Assembly (NCBI GenBank): GCA_965220045.1
Contig: OZ244803.1
Location: forward strand, 2,790,001 to 2,854,000
Length of the DNA stretch: 64,000 nucleotides
Direction: 5' to 3'
Source of the DNA: VXOZ01 sp965220045
GTDB lineage: Bacteria; Chloroflexota; UBA11872; VXOZ01
Position numbers and translations under genes: made by a program. Under the pieces are notes generated by a model. It was not told where the DNA came from and did no database searches. It saw only the letters and a list, made by a program, of their open reading frames with translations. This document shows, in pieces, positions 25,860 to 35,564 of the stretch (position 1 is the first letter of the stretch; each line of letters begins with the position of its first letter).

Positions 25860-26879
25860 CTCCGTCGGCCAGCCGGTGGCGGTTTCACCGGCGTCAAGCG
25901 CCGCTTGGATGGCAGCGGCGGCCTCCGCGGTGACCCATTCGTTCCAGACGTCTGCGTTGTGGTTGAGCCACCAGATGGCGGCCTCTTCGATACTGGCCTC
26001 GCTATCGATGCGCCAGACCGCTAGCTCTTGGTAGCGTTCCAGGGTGAAGTCCCACTTGCGCAGCAGCGCCACCACCTCAGGCACGGCGGTCAGCAGCTCG
26101 GGACGCACCGCGATTAGCGCCGTCACGGCTTCATAGGCGCAGGTCTTGGTGGTGGCCCAGCACTCGTCGCTGTAAGCATCTTCTTCCAGTGCCACCATGT
26201 CCAGCTTGAGCGCCGCCGGCATGTCGCTGGAAAGGTAGCCGAGCCAGGGCTTCCCGGCTGCGTAGAGCGCGAACACTTCATCGTTCAACGCCGCTTCAGT
26301 TTCAGGAACAATGATGTGCACGTGGTCGGAGAGACCGTAGCTCGCGACTTTGATCGCGTTCACGGCTTCACAAGCCCACCCCGGCGGGCACGTAACCAGT
26401 CTGGCCCTGCCGTTGGTCTCCTCGGTGACAAACAGCTTCTGAAACTGTTCCTCTTTCAGGTCCGCGACGCTGTCTAGATCCGGGTGGGCTGCCTGCACAT
26501 ACGCCGGAATCATGAACGCCGATTGCCAGATGCCGCTCACGCTTTCACCCACTGCCACCACTTGGCCCGCGGCTTCCGCCTCCTCCCAAACCTCGCTCAG
26601 ATTGGGAAGCCAGATCTCCATGCTCACGTGGCTGTCGCCTTGCCTGAGACTCGCGAACAACGGCAGCGTCGACCCGGCGACAGCGCGGGTGGGATAGCCG
26701 TAGCCCTTCTCGACGATGTACTGCGCAATGCGGGTCTGCACCCGGACGCTGTCCCAGTTGAGATCGTTGAAGACAATGGTCTTCTTCGTGGAAGCCGGCG
26801 CTACCTGCGCGCAGCCAACGAGAAAGAAGACGGCAACCATCGCCGCTACAAACGCGCGCAATCTACGCTGGAAAAACAT
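25857..26879 (-). CDS. Glycine betaine/quaternary amine ABC solute-binding lipoprotein (OpuAC/ProX family)
   Basis: 340 residues from ATG 26879, with GGGAGAAGGG about 7 bases upstream. Signal peptide with lipobox LVGC (Cys about 21). The body has IVFNDLNWDSVRVQTRIAQY, GDSHVSMEIWLPN and PPGWACEAVNAI. These match the substrate-binding OpuAC fold with its Trp-rich pocket for quaternary ammonium groups. No permease or ATPase is adjacent. An in-frame extension to 27074 has no ribosome-binding site and would bury the signal peptide. Confidence 0.88.
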   Translation of the reverse strand: MFFQRRLRAFVAAMVAVFFLVGCAQVAPASTKKTIVFNDLNWDSVRVQTRIAQYIVEKGYGYPTRAVAGSTLPLFASLRQGDSHVSMEIWLPNLSEVWEEAEAAGQVVAVGESVSGIWQSAFMIPAYVQAAHPDLDSVADLKEEQFQKLFVTEETNGRARLVTCPPGWACEAVNAIKVASYGLSDHVHIIVPETEAALNDEVFALYAAGKPWLGYLSSDMPAALKLDMVALEEDAYSDECWATTKTCAYEAVTALIAVRPELLTAVPEVVALLRKWDFTLERYQELAVWRIDSEASIEEAAIWWLNHNADVWNEWVTAEAAAAIQAALDAGETATGWPTE

Positions 26880-27202
26880 GAGTAGCCCTTCTCCCGGATA
26901 GTAAATAAATGGCGCGAGGGTTCTTGAACGGCATGGCGCTACAGCGGCCAACTCCGTCCTTGCCCGCGAGTAGCGCGCCCGGCGGGTTGGGTCCCTCCGT
27001 GTGGCAAAGTATAGCAAAGCGGCATGCGCAGAGTCAGCGGCCGTTTCAAAGCCGGCCACACCGCTTGCGAGCACAGCGCTCCATCAGCCTCATAGGCGGC
27101 AGAGGTGATTGCGTTCCTGCCGGGACGGGAGAGCAGTAGACACCCAGTGCAACGGACTATCTGGTAGCATTTAAGTGAATCCACCGGGGAGGCACATGCG
27201 AC

Positions 27203-27454
27203 ATGAAGACGCAAGCAACTGTAATGACCTACGCCGAAATGGAAGCGGCATTCGACGGGGAGTGGGTGCTGATAGGCGAGCCCGAACTCACGCCGATGAA
27301 TGAGGTGATACGCGGCGTTGTGCTCGCGCACGACGAGGACCGTGTTGCCGTCTATGAGGCCCTGTGGCGACTGCGAGAGGAAGGCCGTGAGCCCAGTGAA
27401 ATCGCGGTGCACTTCTTCGGCGCATTTCCGGATGATGTCGAATTCCTAATATGA
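27203..27454 (+). CDS. Small protein coupled to retropepsin-like protease
   Basis: 83 residues: QATVMTYAEMEAAFDGEWVL, then an EALWRLREEGREPSEIAVHF segment near the end. No named domain. Its stop overlaps the next start by 4 bases (ATGA), so the two are expressed together in a toxin-antitoxin-like layout. GGGGAGG lies about 12 bases before the ATG. Confidence 0.7.
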   Translation: MKTQATVMTYAEMEAAFDGEWVLIGEPELTPMNEVIRGVVLAHDEDRVAVYEALWRLREEGREPSEIAVHFFGAFPDDVEFLI

Positions 27455-27834
27455 GCTTTCCGTTCAATCCGCGCGGTCATCTGATCATCGTTCCGGCCCG
27501 GATACATAGTCGTGACAAACGTGAGACCATCGATCTCGTTCTTGATACCGGCGCTACGCGGACAATCGTGAGCAGGGAAGTAGCGCAATCTCTGGGATAT
27601 GATCCTGCGACGCCGGGAGAATTGGCGCGCATCACGACCGGCAGTGGCACACTATCCGTTCCCATGCTGAGTGTGGAGAAGATCGAGGCGCTTGGGAAAG
27701 CGGCGACTAACATGCGCATTCTCTGCCACACGCTGCCATCGCGCGCCGCCATAGACGGCGTGCTGGGCTTGGATTTCTTGCGAGATACGCGACTGACCAT
27801 CGACTTTCGCGCCGGACTGTTAGCGTTGGAGTAA
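27451..27834 (+). CDS. Retropepsin-like aspartic protease
   Basis: 127 residues, a single-lobe pepsin fold. The active-site motif LVLDTGATRTIVS is followed by a flap region (ITTGSGTLSVPML) and the hydrophobic VLGLDFLRDTRLTID. A single DTGA per chain means it should act as a dimer, as retroviral and bacterial single-domain proteases do. Substrate unknown. It is translationally coupled to the preceding 83-residue gene. Confidence 0.85.
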   Translation: MSFPFNPRGHLIIVPARIHSRDKRETIDLVLDTGATRTIVSREVAQSLGYDPATPGELARITTGSGTLSVPMLSVEKIEALGKAATNMRILCHTLPSRAAIDGVLGLDFLRDTRLTIDFRAGLLALE

Positions 27835-27841
27835 CCTATCG

Positions 27842-29101
27842 ATGCGCATCCTGATTGTCGGCGGCGGCGGACGCGAACACGCGATCGCGTGGAAGTGCGC
27901 CCAAAGCCCGCTTGAGCCGACACTCTTCGTCGCGCCGGGCAATGCCGGCACGGCGGCGCTGGGCGAGAATGTCCCCATAGCTGCCACCGACATAGACTCG
28001 CTGGTCGCATGGGTACAAGAGAATGCCATCGACCTCACGGTAGTGGCCCAGGATGATCCCCTGGCGTTGGGCGCAGTTGATGCCCTGCAAGCCTCCGGCC
28101 AGACCGCTTTTGGTCCCACGCAAGCGGCGGCCAAACTGGAATGGAGCAAGGTCTGGTCCAAGGACTTCATGCAACGGCACGGGCTGCCCACGGCCGACTT
28201 TGCCATCTTTACTGAGCGGGACGACGCGGCGGCTTATCTGGAGCAAGCGTCCTTCCCAATCGTTCTAAAACCCGACGGCTTGACCGCAGGTAAAGGCGTA
28301 TTCGTGTGCTCCACGCGTGATGAAGCACGGCAAGCGCTCGACACCATCATGTCAGACCGGGCGTTCGGCGCATCCGGCGACAGCATCGTGATCGAGGAGT
28401 GCCTCCGCGGCATGGAGATTTCGGTTTTCACCTTCGCGGACGGCGCCGACATCACACCGCTCGTTACGGCCTGTGACTATAAACGCGCCTACGACGGCGA
28501 TGCCGGTCCAAACACCGGCGGCATGGGCGGCTATTCACCCGCCCCGTTCGTGGACCCCGAAACCCTGGACTACATCCACCACGAGATCATGGAGCGCACC
28601 ATCACGCTCATGGCGCAGGCAGGGCATCCCTACGTCGGCGTGCTCTACGGCCAGCTCATGCTGACCAACGACGGACCGCGCATCGTAGAGTTCAACGTGC
28701 GCCTCGGCGATCCCGAAGCCCAGCTCATTCTGCCGCGTTTGCAGGCCGATCTGGTGGCGGTGTTTCAGGCCGCGGTGGAGGGGCGACTCGCGGAGTTAGA
28801 TGTCACGTGGGATCCCGCCGCCACGTGCGGTGTGGTGGTCGCGTCCGGCGGCTATCCCGGCGCCTACACCACCGGCTATCCCATAGCGGGTCTCGATGCG
28901 CTGGATGAAGACGTATTGCTCTTTCACGCGGGAACAGATCTCGTCGACCATTCTGTTGTCACCGCAGGCGGCCGGGTGCTCATGACGGTCGGCCAAGCCG
29001 CCAACGTCCCCGCGGCACGCGCCCGTGCTTACGACAACATTCGTCGCGTCGAGTTCGAAAGCGCGTACTTCCGCGAAGACATTGCCGCCCGGGAGGTCTG
29101 A
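27842..29101 (+). CDS. purD: Phosphoribosylamine-glycine ligase PurD
   Basis: 419 residues, ATP-grasp enzyme of purine synthesis joining glycine to phosphoribosylamine. Features: N-terminal ILIVGGGGREHAIAWK, LKPDGLTAGKGV (ATP-binding loop), EISVFTFADG, GGMGGYSP, VEFNVRLGDPEAQLILPRL and the C-terminal GGRVLMTVGQA domain. It begins 8 bases after the protease gene and may be co-transcribed with it. No other pur genes are in the window. Confidence 0.96.
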   Translation: MRILIVGGGGREHAIAWKCAQSPLEPTLFVAPGNAGTAALGENVPIAATDIDSLVAWVQENAIDLTVVAQDDPLALGAVDALQASGQTAFGPTQAAAKLEWSKVWSKDFMQRHGLPTADFAIFTERDDAAAYLEQASFPIVLKPDGLTAGKGVFVCSTRDEARQALDTIMSDRAFGASGDSIVIEECLRGMEISVFTFADGADITPLVTACDYKRAYDGDAGPNTGGMGGYSPAPFVDPETLDYIHHEIMERTITLMAQAGHPYVGVLYGQLMLTNDGPRIVEFNVRLGDPEAQLILPRLQADLVAVFQAAVEGRLAELDVTWDPAATCGVVVASGGYPGAYTTGYPIAGLDALDEDVLLFHAGTDLVDHSVVTAGGRVLMTVGQAANVPAARARAYDNIRRVEFESAYFREDIAAREV

Positions 29102-29485
29102 ATACCGCCGTTTCGCCTCACCGGCAGCGACGAACGTGCTAGGATTCTTGCTATGGCATCAGGGCGCCAAACCGGGACAAGAGGTCGTCTGTGGGATTTC
29201 CAGCTTGCTGAGGGAGTAAGGCCGGCACTCCCCCGTGTACCGGCACATTCAGTCCGGGGCGGGAGAATCTCAGGAAATTCCCAGCTTTGTGTAGCATTCT
29301 AGAAGGTAGCACTAGTCTGCCGGTGCGTGGCGTCGTCGGCACGAACGTAGGGTAAGACGAAAGATGTCCACGTCTATGTTTGAGAGTGGTGGCGTGCGGG
29401 AAAAGTCCCGCGCGAGCTTCGTTGGTCTCAAGAGGGCTTCTTTTTCGTCGCACGTCTCTCCAGAATCCTTGAAGGAAACTTTGCT
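29102..29485. other. Intergenic region
   Basis: Nothing recognised: no conserved reading frame, hairpin with T-run or known repeat was seen. Confidence 0.4.
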
Positions 29486-30835
29486 ATGACGCGACGACGT
29501 CTGCTTCTGGCTGCAGCCCTTGTTCCCGCCGTCGTTGCCGCCTGCGGCCCGTTCTCTTCCGACGATGAAGATTCGGATGTGACCGCCGGGACGTCTGCTA
29601 CACCCGCTTCCGTTCCCACGACACTCACGCTGCTCATGCCCGATGCCTCCGGCAGCGCGACCAGAGAAATGACTGCAGTGCTGGAGGAGGAGACCTTCGC
29701 CGGACAGCATACGGTCAAGCCGGTCCCCCTGCGTCCTACCGGCGGCCAGACATATTCCGAGGCCGTCACCGCACTGGTAGCCACGGGCACGAGACCCGAC
29801 CTCGTATGGATGGACCAGTTCGCACTGCCCACGTTGGCAGAACAGGCGGTAACGCGCGATCTAACGGAGTTTACGCGGCGCGACATCGAATTCTCCACCG
29901 ATAGCTATTGGCCGCACATTCTTAGAAGCGGGTCATTCCGCGGCACGCCGCATGCTCTCCCGCTTGCGGCGTCGGTTTGTACACTGCTGTACAACCCGGC
30001 GCTTTTTGCTTCGTCGAATACGCCCCTGCCGGCAGACAAATGGAGCTGGCAGGATTTCTTAACTTTGGCGCAGTCGCTCAATGACCCGGCGGCCACGATC
30101 CGTGTGTGGGGTGCGTTGCAGGCGCCCTTGATCCCACCATTCTTCGCCATGGCATGGCAAGAAGGGAGCACGCTCTTTCAAGACCGCAATTGGGACGTCA
30201 CGCATGACGGCGTTATCGAGGCCCTGCAGTTTCAGGCCAATTTAATCCTGCACCATGAGGTTGCGCCTCCTCTCGATGTCGTTGACTACGGCACCAACAA
30301 CCTCACCATCAGCCTTACGGATAAGGCGCGTGACATGATGCTTTCCGGCCAGATCGCCATGATGGGCGGCATGGTCAACGCCGAGGTGTACTGGCGCGGC
30401 GCCGGCCGCGCGTCCTTGGAACTCGTCGAGATGCCGCGCGGCGACGCTGCGGCAACGTGGGGGATGGCGGAACACATGGCCGGAATTGCCGAAGAGAGCA
30501 ACCATGCGGACGCGGCCTACGATGTGCTGGACTCGCTGACAACGGCGGCGGGTTTGATCCTCAGTATGCCGGCGAAACGCACGAGCGCGGAAACGCTTCG
30601 TGCCGTGCACCAAACGCTTACGGTCAATGATTCGACAGTGTTGGTCGAGAGCATGGAGCAGAGCCAGTATATCGACGCCGACGCGCCGGAGTGGCTCGCT
30701 TTTGTCATCCTGGCTTCGCTCGTCTTCCCCGTCCTCACCGGTCAATCCTCCGCCCACCAAGCCGCCGCGGACACCCACGACGCCATCCGCATGCAACTCC
30801 AGTCCGTGCAGGCTACGCCCACGCCCGCATCGTAG
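29486..30835 (+). CDS. ABC transporter solute-binding lipoprotein (family 1)
   Basis: 449 residues. N-terminus MTRRRLLLAAALVPAVVAAC is a Tat-like or Sec lipoprotein signal with the lipid Cys at 20, then an acidic/Ser-Thr linker. The mature part is a family 1 binding protein (TYSEAVTALVATGTRPDLVW, DKWSWQDFLTLAQSLNDP, GQIAMMGGMVNAEVYWRGAG). It probably binds a sugar or polyol, but no permease or ATPase genes are beside it. AAGGAAA precedes the ATG. Confidence 0.85.
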   Translation: MTRRRLLLAAALVPAVVAACGPFSSDDEDSDVTAGTSATPASVPTTLTLLMPDASGSATREMTAVLEEETFAGQHTVKPVPLRPTGGQTYSEAVTALVATGTRPDLVWMDQFALPTLAEQAVTRDLTEFTRRDIEFSTDSYWPHILRSGSFRGTPHALPLAASVCTLLYNPALFASSNTPLPADKWSWQDFLTLAQSLNDPAATIRVWGALQAPLIPPFFAMAWQEGSTLFQDRNWDVTHDGVIEALQFQANLILHHEVAPPLDVVDYGTNNLTISLTDKARDMMLSGQIAMMGGMVNAEVYWRGAGRASLELVEMPRGDAAATWGMAEHMAGIAEESNHADAAYDVLDSLTTAAGLILSMPAKRTSAETLRAVHQTLTVNDSTVLVESMEQSQYIDADAPEWLAFVILASLVFPVLTGQSSAHQAAADTHDAIRMQLQSVQATPTPAS

Positions 30836-30937
30836 CCAGTCCTTGGCAGACCCACGTTCCGACTTGACCCGGCCCTACCGTCTGTTGCAGATTGCTGCTA
30901 CGTGTTGCGTTGGCAGTACGCCGGATACAGGAGCTGG

Positions 30938-31627
30938 TTGAGACTGGTGGGTCAGACTAACCTACAGACGGTCCTCCTCGACTTCGATTACACGCTGGCG
31001 GATTCCTCGCCCGCCGTGATAGCCTGCGCGAATGCTGCCTTGCGGGCCCTTGATTTGCCCACGGCGGAGCCCGACGCCATTCGCCGGACTATCGGTCTGT
31101 CGCTCAAGGAGACCTTTGTGCAACTTGCCAGGGGGAATGTCCCGTCCGACCGGTTTGCGGCTTACAGCAAGACGTTTGATCGTCTCTTTATCCAAGAAGC
31201 GGACGCCGTTATGGCGGACCGCACCGTGGTCTTCCCGGGCGTCGCCGCGGCGCTGCAAGCCCTCAGGCGGCGTGGGCTTGCGCTGGGCGTAGTCTCCTCG
31301 AAGTTCCGCTATCGCATTGAGCAGGTATTGGAACGCGAGGACTTGCGCGCCGAATTCGACGTAATCGTCGGGAGAGAAGACGTCATCGCGGCCAAGCCCA
31401 ATCCCGAAGGGTTGTTCACGGCAATGGCAGCTTTGGGCAGCGTGCCGCCAGCGACCTGCTACGTTGGCGATAGCGTCACCGATGCCGAGACCGCACAACG
31501 CGCCGGTACGGCATTCATCGCCGTCCTCTCGGGTGTAACTCCGAGAACAGCCTTCAGTGCGTATGCTTGCCGCAATGTCGCCGCGAGCGCCGCCGACCTG
31601 CCGGACGCTATCGCTAACCGGACGTAG
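30938..31627 (+). CDS. HAD-superfamily phosphatase (phosphoglycolate phosphatase-like)
   Basis: About 229 residues. HAD motifs are all present: VLLDFDYTLADSS (motif I, nucleophile Asp), LGVVSSKFR (motif II Ser), AAKPNPEGLF (motif III Lys) and YVGDSVTDAETAQRAG (motif IV). A helical cap lies between motifs I and II. Phosphoglycolate or pyrophosphate-type substrates are possible. I favour the TTG at 30938 behind AGGAG; GTG at 30947 or 30902 are alternatives. Confidence 0.85.
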   Translation: MRLVGQTNLQTVLLDFDYTLADSSPAVIACANAALRALDLPTAEPDAIRRTIGLSLKETFVQLARGNVPSDRFAAYSKTFDRLFIQEADAVMADRTVVFPGVAAALQALRRRGLALGVVSSKFRYRIEQVLEREDLRAEFDVIVGREDVIAAKPNPEGLFTAMAALGSVPPATCYVGDSVTDAETAQRAGTAFIAVLSGVTPRTAFSAYACRNVAASAADLPDAIANRT

Positions 31628-31836
31628 TCGCCTGCTAGTTTCCCGGTGTCTTCCGGCAACACCTGCGGCATAATCCGCATTCCAGGCGGATTCATCCACA
31701 CCACGGGACTTGCCCAAGGCCTCTCAGTTTTCAAATGAAAGGCGCCCACGCCTATAGCCACGCGTCGTCTCCTGTGTGACCATGGTAGGGTTCACTTCAA
31801 AGGCACGAGCAGCCCCAAGCGGCCGAAGACTAGGCC

Positions 31837-33159
31837 ATGAACCTGCCTCTCCTCGCACGCGTCCGGCGCGCGGAAATTCTCACTGTGCTGGGTCACCGCG
31901 ACTTTCGCTTCATCTTCTTGGCGGAGATCGTTAGCGGTGTTGGCGATGCCGTCTACTGGGTGGCCCTCCCCTGGCTGGTCTTGCAGGAAATCGGGACTGC
32001 GACCGCCGTGGGCATAACGAGCGCCGCCGCGGGCCTTCCGATCATCGTACTGGGGCCGGTGGCGGGCGTGTTGGCAGACCGGTTGAACCGCAAGTCGCTC
32101 ATGCTGCTCTCCCACGTGGCGCGGGCAGCCGTACTGGCACTCCTCATCGTAGCCGGACGCCTGACGTCCTTGGACACGGTACACTTTGCGGCTGCCGGTT
32201 TCTTGCTCACCGCGGCAGGGGTATTCTTCTTTCCGGCCCGCGTGGCGCTGCTCCCCAACCTCTTGCCGAAAGACGAATTGGTCGCGGGCAATGCCGCTTT
32301 GGCGGCAGGGATGCAGGCAATCAGGATCGGAGGTACAGCCGCAGCGGGGTTTCTCTTTGCCGCCATTGGCGGCCTGAATGCGCTCGGCGGTGTGCTTGTT
32401 ACGTATGGTGTCGCGGCAGTGTTGATAGGCCGCATTCAGGCGCCCCCGCAGACCGGCATGCAGCGCCCAACGGGTACAGCCACTGCGCGAGTCGCCAAGC
32501 TGGCGCATCTGCTGACCACTACAAAGTCTGACATATTGCTTTCGGCTTCGTTCATACTCAAGCATCCCCTGATTCGTGCCATGGCCGTGGCAGGCGTGGT
32601 GCTCAATGCGTTTCACTATCCGGCGATGGGAGCCTTGCTGCCGGTGTACTTCGACCGAGCGCTGGACGCGGGCCCGGAATCATTCGGTCTGTTCGGCGGC
32701 ATTGAGTCCGCTGCCATCCTCCTGGCATTGCCGGCGGCGCCATGGCTGGCAAGAAAGATTGGCGACGGCAAGCTCAGCGCAGCGGCGCTTGCCTTCATGG
32801 GCGTCTTGGTAGCGGGACTCGCGGTTGCGGGACAGCTTTGGCACGTGTTTGCCGTTGCCGTTTTGCTGGGATTCTTAACGGCCGGGGTCCTCCCAATGCA
32901 GAGCCTGCTGCAAGCGGAGACTCCCGATCACCTGCGCGGGAAGGTGGTTGCCAATCTCGCCGTGCTCAATGTCGCGTTCGCACCGCTTACTGCGCTCTTG
33001 GGGGGCTTCCTCATCGATGCTATGGGTGCAAGGCCAATCTACCTCATCACCGGCATTGTCGTCGTCTTCTCGGCAATAGTACTGCTGTCGGTGAAAGAGG
33101 TCCGGCAGGCGCGGCTTGGTCGATTCGAAGGTCGCCCGGAAGAGAACGATGGGAAGTGA
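31837..33159 (+). CDS. MFS transporter (MFS_3-like exporter)
   Basis: 440 residues with 10-12 membrane helices. Starts with GHRDFRFIFLAEIVSGVGDAVY. Motif A is GPVAGVLADRLNRKSLM, and the second half has QSLLQAETPDHLRGKVVANL, both usual for the enterobactin-exporter-like group. Likely an efflux pump; the substrate is unknown. The start lacks a clear ribosome-binding site. Confidence 0.85.
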   Translation: MNLPLLARVRRAEILTVLGHRDFRFIFLAEIVSGVGDAVYWVALPWLVLQEIGTATAVGITSAAAGLPIIVLGPVAGVLADRLNRKSLMLLSHVARAAVLALLIVAGRLTSLDTVHFAAAGFLLTAAGVFFFPARVALLPNLLPKDELVAGNAALAAGMQAIRIGGTAAAGFLFAAIGGLNALGGVLVTYGVAAVLIGRIQAPPQTGMQRPTGTATARVAKLAHLLTTTKSDILLSASFILKHPLIRAMAVAGVVLNAFHYPAMGALLPVYFDRALDAGPESFGLFGGIESAAILLALPAAPWLARKIGDGKLSAAALAFMGVLVAGLAVAGQLWHVFAVAVLLGFLTAGVLPMQSLLQAETPDHLRGKVVANLAVLNVAFAPLTALLGGFLIDAMGARPIYLITGIVVVFSAIVLLSVKEVRQARLGRFEGRPEENDGK

Positions 33160-33291
33160 CCGAATGGAAGGTGCGGCGCGGGAACTTCGGGTGGGCACGA
33201 CAAGACAAGAGAAAGCAGAACCAATGCGGGAGGCCAAGAATCCGGCTGCAAGGCGCCTGGCATGGCGCAAGCGGCCACCAGATCGGCCTCG

Positions 33292-33585
33292 TTACAGCAA
33301 GCGGCGGCGGGTCTGCAACCGGATGCGCTGAGGATCGGCCACGGGGTCGTCGGCAGGACGCAACTCCAGGAAGATGCCGCCGGACTGCCCGATGACGGTA
33401 CCGGTAAACAACGGCGCCGCGTCGTCATCGCCGGTCAACTCTAGGATGACTACGGCGTCATCGATCTCCATGGGCACCGACTTCTTGCCGCCGGGCGGGA
33501 TGCGATGCACAACCGTATCGCCGTTTACCGTGATACGCTGAGCGTCACTTCCCGCATTCGTATAGTCCAGACGATAAACCGCCAC
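33292..33585 (-). CDS. Small hypothetical protein, beta-rich
   Basis: 97 residues from GTG, with AAGGAAAAG about 10 bases upstream. It has the alternating pattern of a small beta sandwich (VYRLDYTNAGSDAQRITVNG, KSVPMEIDDAVVILELTG, GGIFLELRP) and no signal peptide. Not recognised. The stop region overlaps nothing else, so it may be real, but support is composition and start site only. Confidence 0.5.
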   Translation of the reverse strand: MAVYRLDYTNAGSDAQRITVNGDTVVHRIPPGGKKSVPMEIDDAVVILELTGDDDAAPLFTGTVIGQSGGIFLELRPADDPVADPQRIRLQTRRRLL

Positions 33586-33982
33586 CGACTTTTCTTTTCC
33601 TTGATGCCTGCGATCGATGCTGAACCGTCACGCTACTCTAACGCAAATCGGAATTCGCTTGTGCCGAGAAGAACGCGCCGTGACGAATCCACTCTTTATG
33701 ATAGCAACTTTGCATGTCTCTCCCCAACTGCTCGCCGCCAATGATCGTGGGACGGGTTGTGCGCGGGGAGGCGTCACAGGCAAGATGAGGACAGAGAAAT
33801 CCCCATTCCGCGGCCCACACGGGCAGATCGACACGACCGGCGCTGCGCTGGGGCGCCAGCCTCGGCGCAAAAGCGAAAATGCGGCCAATCGCTATCGCGG
33901 TGACCGCGAGACTAAAATCCTGCCCAGACCCATTGACGAGCATGCGGCAGCAACATAGTAGGCATTCCCTTTTCGTCACGAG

Positions 33983-33988
33983 TATAAT
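33983..33988 (+). promoter_or_regulatory. -10 box upstream of hypothetical gene at 34.0 kb
   Basis: Perfect TATAAT with no good -35. A start of transcription near 33995 would fall exactly on an in-frame GTG (33995), or give a 36-base leader to the ATG at 34031. Confidence 0.4.
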
Positions 33989-34030
33989 GGGCGTGTGGGC
34001 AAGCGCGAAACTTCGCTCAGGACAGTTGCG

Positions 34031-34759
34031 ATGCCAACCGTCGTTTCACAACCACAGGTCGACTCCGCTCTCACTTCGGACCAGACTCCCGCTGTGCGCG
34101 CATTCGCGGAAGGGCTGGGAGAGGGTGAGCACTGGTATAAAGCGCTCTTAGAGTCCGTTCATCTCTGGAGTCGCGGCGAAGAGTGCTATGGCGGACGCTA
34201 CTTTCGCTACCTGATCGCGGGTGAAGCGCTGGATTTGCTGCTCGTCATGGAGCGCATTAGCTGGGATATGCGGCACCTCCTGCCGCCGGAGGAATATGGC
34301 GCGCTCTTCTTCTATGCGCGACCGCCGTTCACGTATACAGACAGGGAGTTTGCCCATCTGCTCGGTGCGGAGAAGTACCGTTCGTACCTCAATTACTTCT
34401 ACGGCGTAACCCTTGAAGAGGTGCTCCTGCACGCGGTGGAAGACGAGATCCTGAAAGCGACGAACTACGGCCTCACCCGCGACACGCGCGACCCGGAGAG
34501 TCCCTACACACGGTTGTACGGCAAGAAAGAGCACGAACTCCTACGGGACTTCAACGCAGAGCGTGAACGCACGGTCAACGGAGTCATGACGCTCACCGAA
34601 TGGAAGGAGTTCCTCTACTGGCTCTTCAAGCAGCGCGTTGCCAACTCCTTACCGGAGCGCTTGGCCAGCGATTCGCAGAAAGGCCTGGACACCCTGCGCA
34701 TGCTGCGCGGCACATACCCGTCAGGACCGTTTGATACGCTGCGGGGGTACAGTGAATAA
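34031..34759 (+). CDS. Conserved hypothetical protein, helical
   Basis: 242 residues from ATG 34031, which has AGGA about 10 bases upstream; GTG 33995 is an alternative start. Largely helical, acidic and aromatic-rich: HWYKALLESVHLWSRGEECY, GEALDLLLVMERISWDMRHL, KYRSYLNYFYGVTLEEVLLH, LTEWKEFLYWLFKQRVANSL. No signal or membrane segment and no family recognised. The stop overlaps the next gene (TAATG), so it forms an operon with the following small membrane proteins. Confidence 0.7.
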   Translation: MPTVVSQPQVDSALTSDQTPAVRAFAEGLGEGEHWYKALLESVHLWSRGEECYGGRYFRYLIAGEALDLLLVMERISWDMRHLLPPEEYGALFFYARPPFTYTDREFAHLLGAEKYRSYLNYFYGVTLEEVLLHAVEDEILKATNYGLTRDTRDPESPYTRLYGKKEHELLRDFNAERERTVNGVMTLTEWKEFLYWLFKQRVANSLPERLASDSQKGLDTLRMLRGTYPSGPFDTLRGYSE

Positions 34760-35013
34760 TGCGGGTACTCTTTCTGCTCCTCACGGCGCTCGTCCTGGCG
34801 CTGGTGCTCTGGGTGGAATTCCGCACCCGGCTCTCCCGCAGCCTCAAGATCGTGGCCTGGCTCGTCCCCTCCCTGCTCATTGTCCGTCTTGCCTTTAATT
34901 GGGAGTGGGAGAACGCGTTGATCCTGGGGCTCGTATTGGGTATTGGCGGCTTGGTGTGGTTGGCAGTATGGTACATTACCAACCGCATCGCCCGCGGCCA
35001 GACCGAAAGATAG
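34759..35013 (+). CDS. Small membrane protein
   Basis: 84 residues with three hydrophobic segments (about 2-20, 30-46 and 52-74) and a short basic tail. Its ATG overlaps the stop of the preceding gene by one base. Function unknown. Confidence 0.65.
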   Translation: MRVLFLLLTALVLALVLWVEFRTRLSRSLKIVAWLVPSLLIVRLAFNWEWENALILGLVLGIGGLVWLAVWYITNRIARGQTER

Positions 35014-35082
35014 TGCCGGCAGAATTGACGTGATGCGCCTGTTGCCGAATAATGAATAGGGAAATCTCAAGGGAAACGTGCT

Positions 35083-35484
35083 ATGCCGCAGGGAATGTCC
35101 AAACGTGACGAGCAAGAGGTGCGGCGGCTGCTAGACGGCATTGAAGTCTACGTGCCGGCAGAAAAGCAGCGTGTTCGCCGTGCGCCTCCGTCGCTGCAAC
35201 GCGCCCTTTTCGCCGCTCTTGATCGCTTTGGCCCCAGTGGGACACTGCTCTTGCTGGGACTTGGCGGGCTTGTGCTCGGTAACGTGCTGAGGCTCACTTT
35301 TCCGCTGGCGGCGCCCCTGCTCGGCATAGCCGCCGCGTTCTGCTTTGGCGCCGCGCTGTTTCTTGCCATCCGCGGCAACCGGAAACGGGCTACGCCGATG
35401 TGGCGGGGCCGGGAGATGCAGGACAGCACGCCAAGTCTCATCGACCGGCTGCAGCGCAAGCTGCAATCCCGCCGCCGCTTCTAG
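35083..35484 (+). CDS. Small membrane protein with two transmembrane helices
   Basis: 133 residues: an N-terminal soluble part (KRDEQEVRRLLDGIEVYVPA), two adjacent helices (about 48-68 and 70-90) and a basic C-terminal tail ending in RLQRKLQSRRRF. AGGGAAA lies about 7 bases upstream of the ATG. Not recognised, and probably co-transcribed with the two genes before it. Confidence 0.6.
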   Translation: MPQGMSKRDEQEVRRLLDGIEVYVPAEKQRVRRAPPSLQRALFAALDRFGPSGTLLLLGLGGLVLGNVLRLTFPLAAPLLGIAAAFCFGAALFLAIRGNRKRATPMWRGREMQDSTPSLIDRLQRKLQSRRRF

Positions 35485-35564
35485 GTCGGTGACGATTCGG
35501 CATATTCCCCACGCCTGACCCTGGTTCACACGCGATATACATCCCCTAGTCGCTAAGGAGAACA

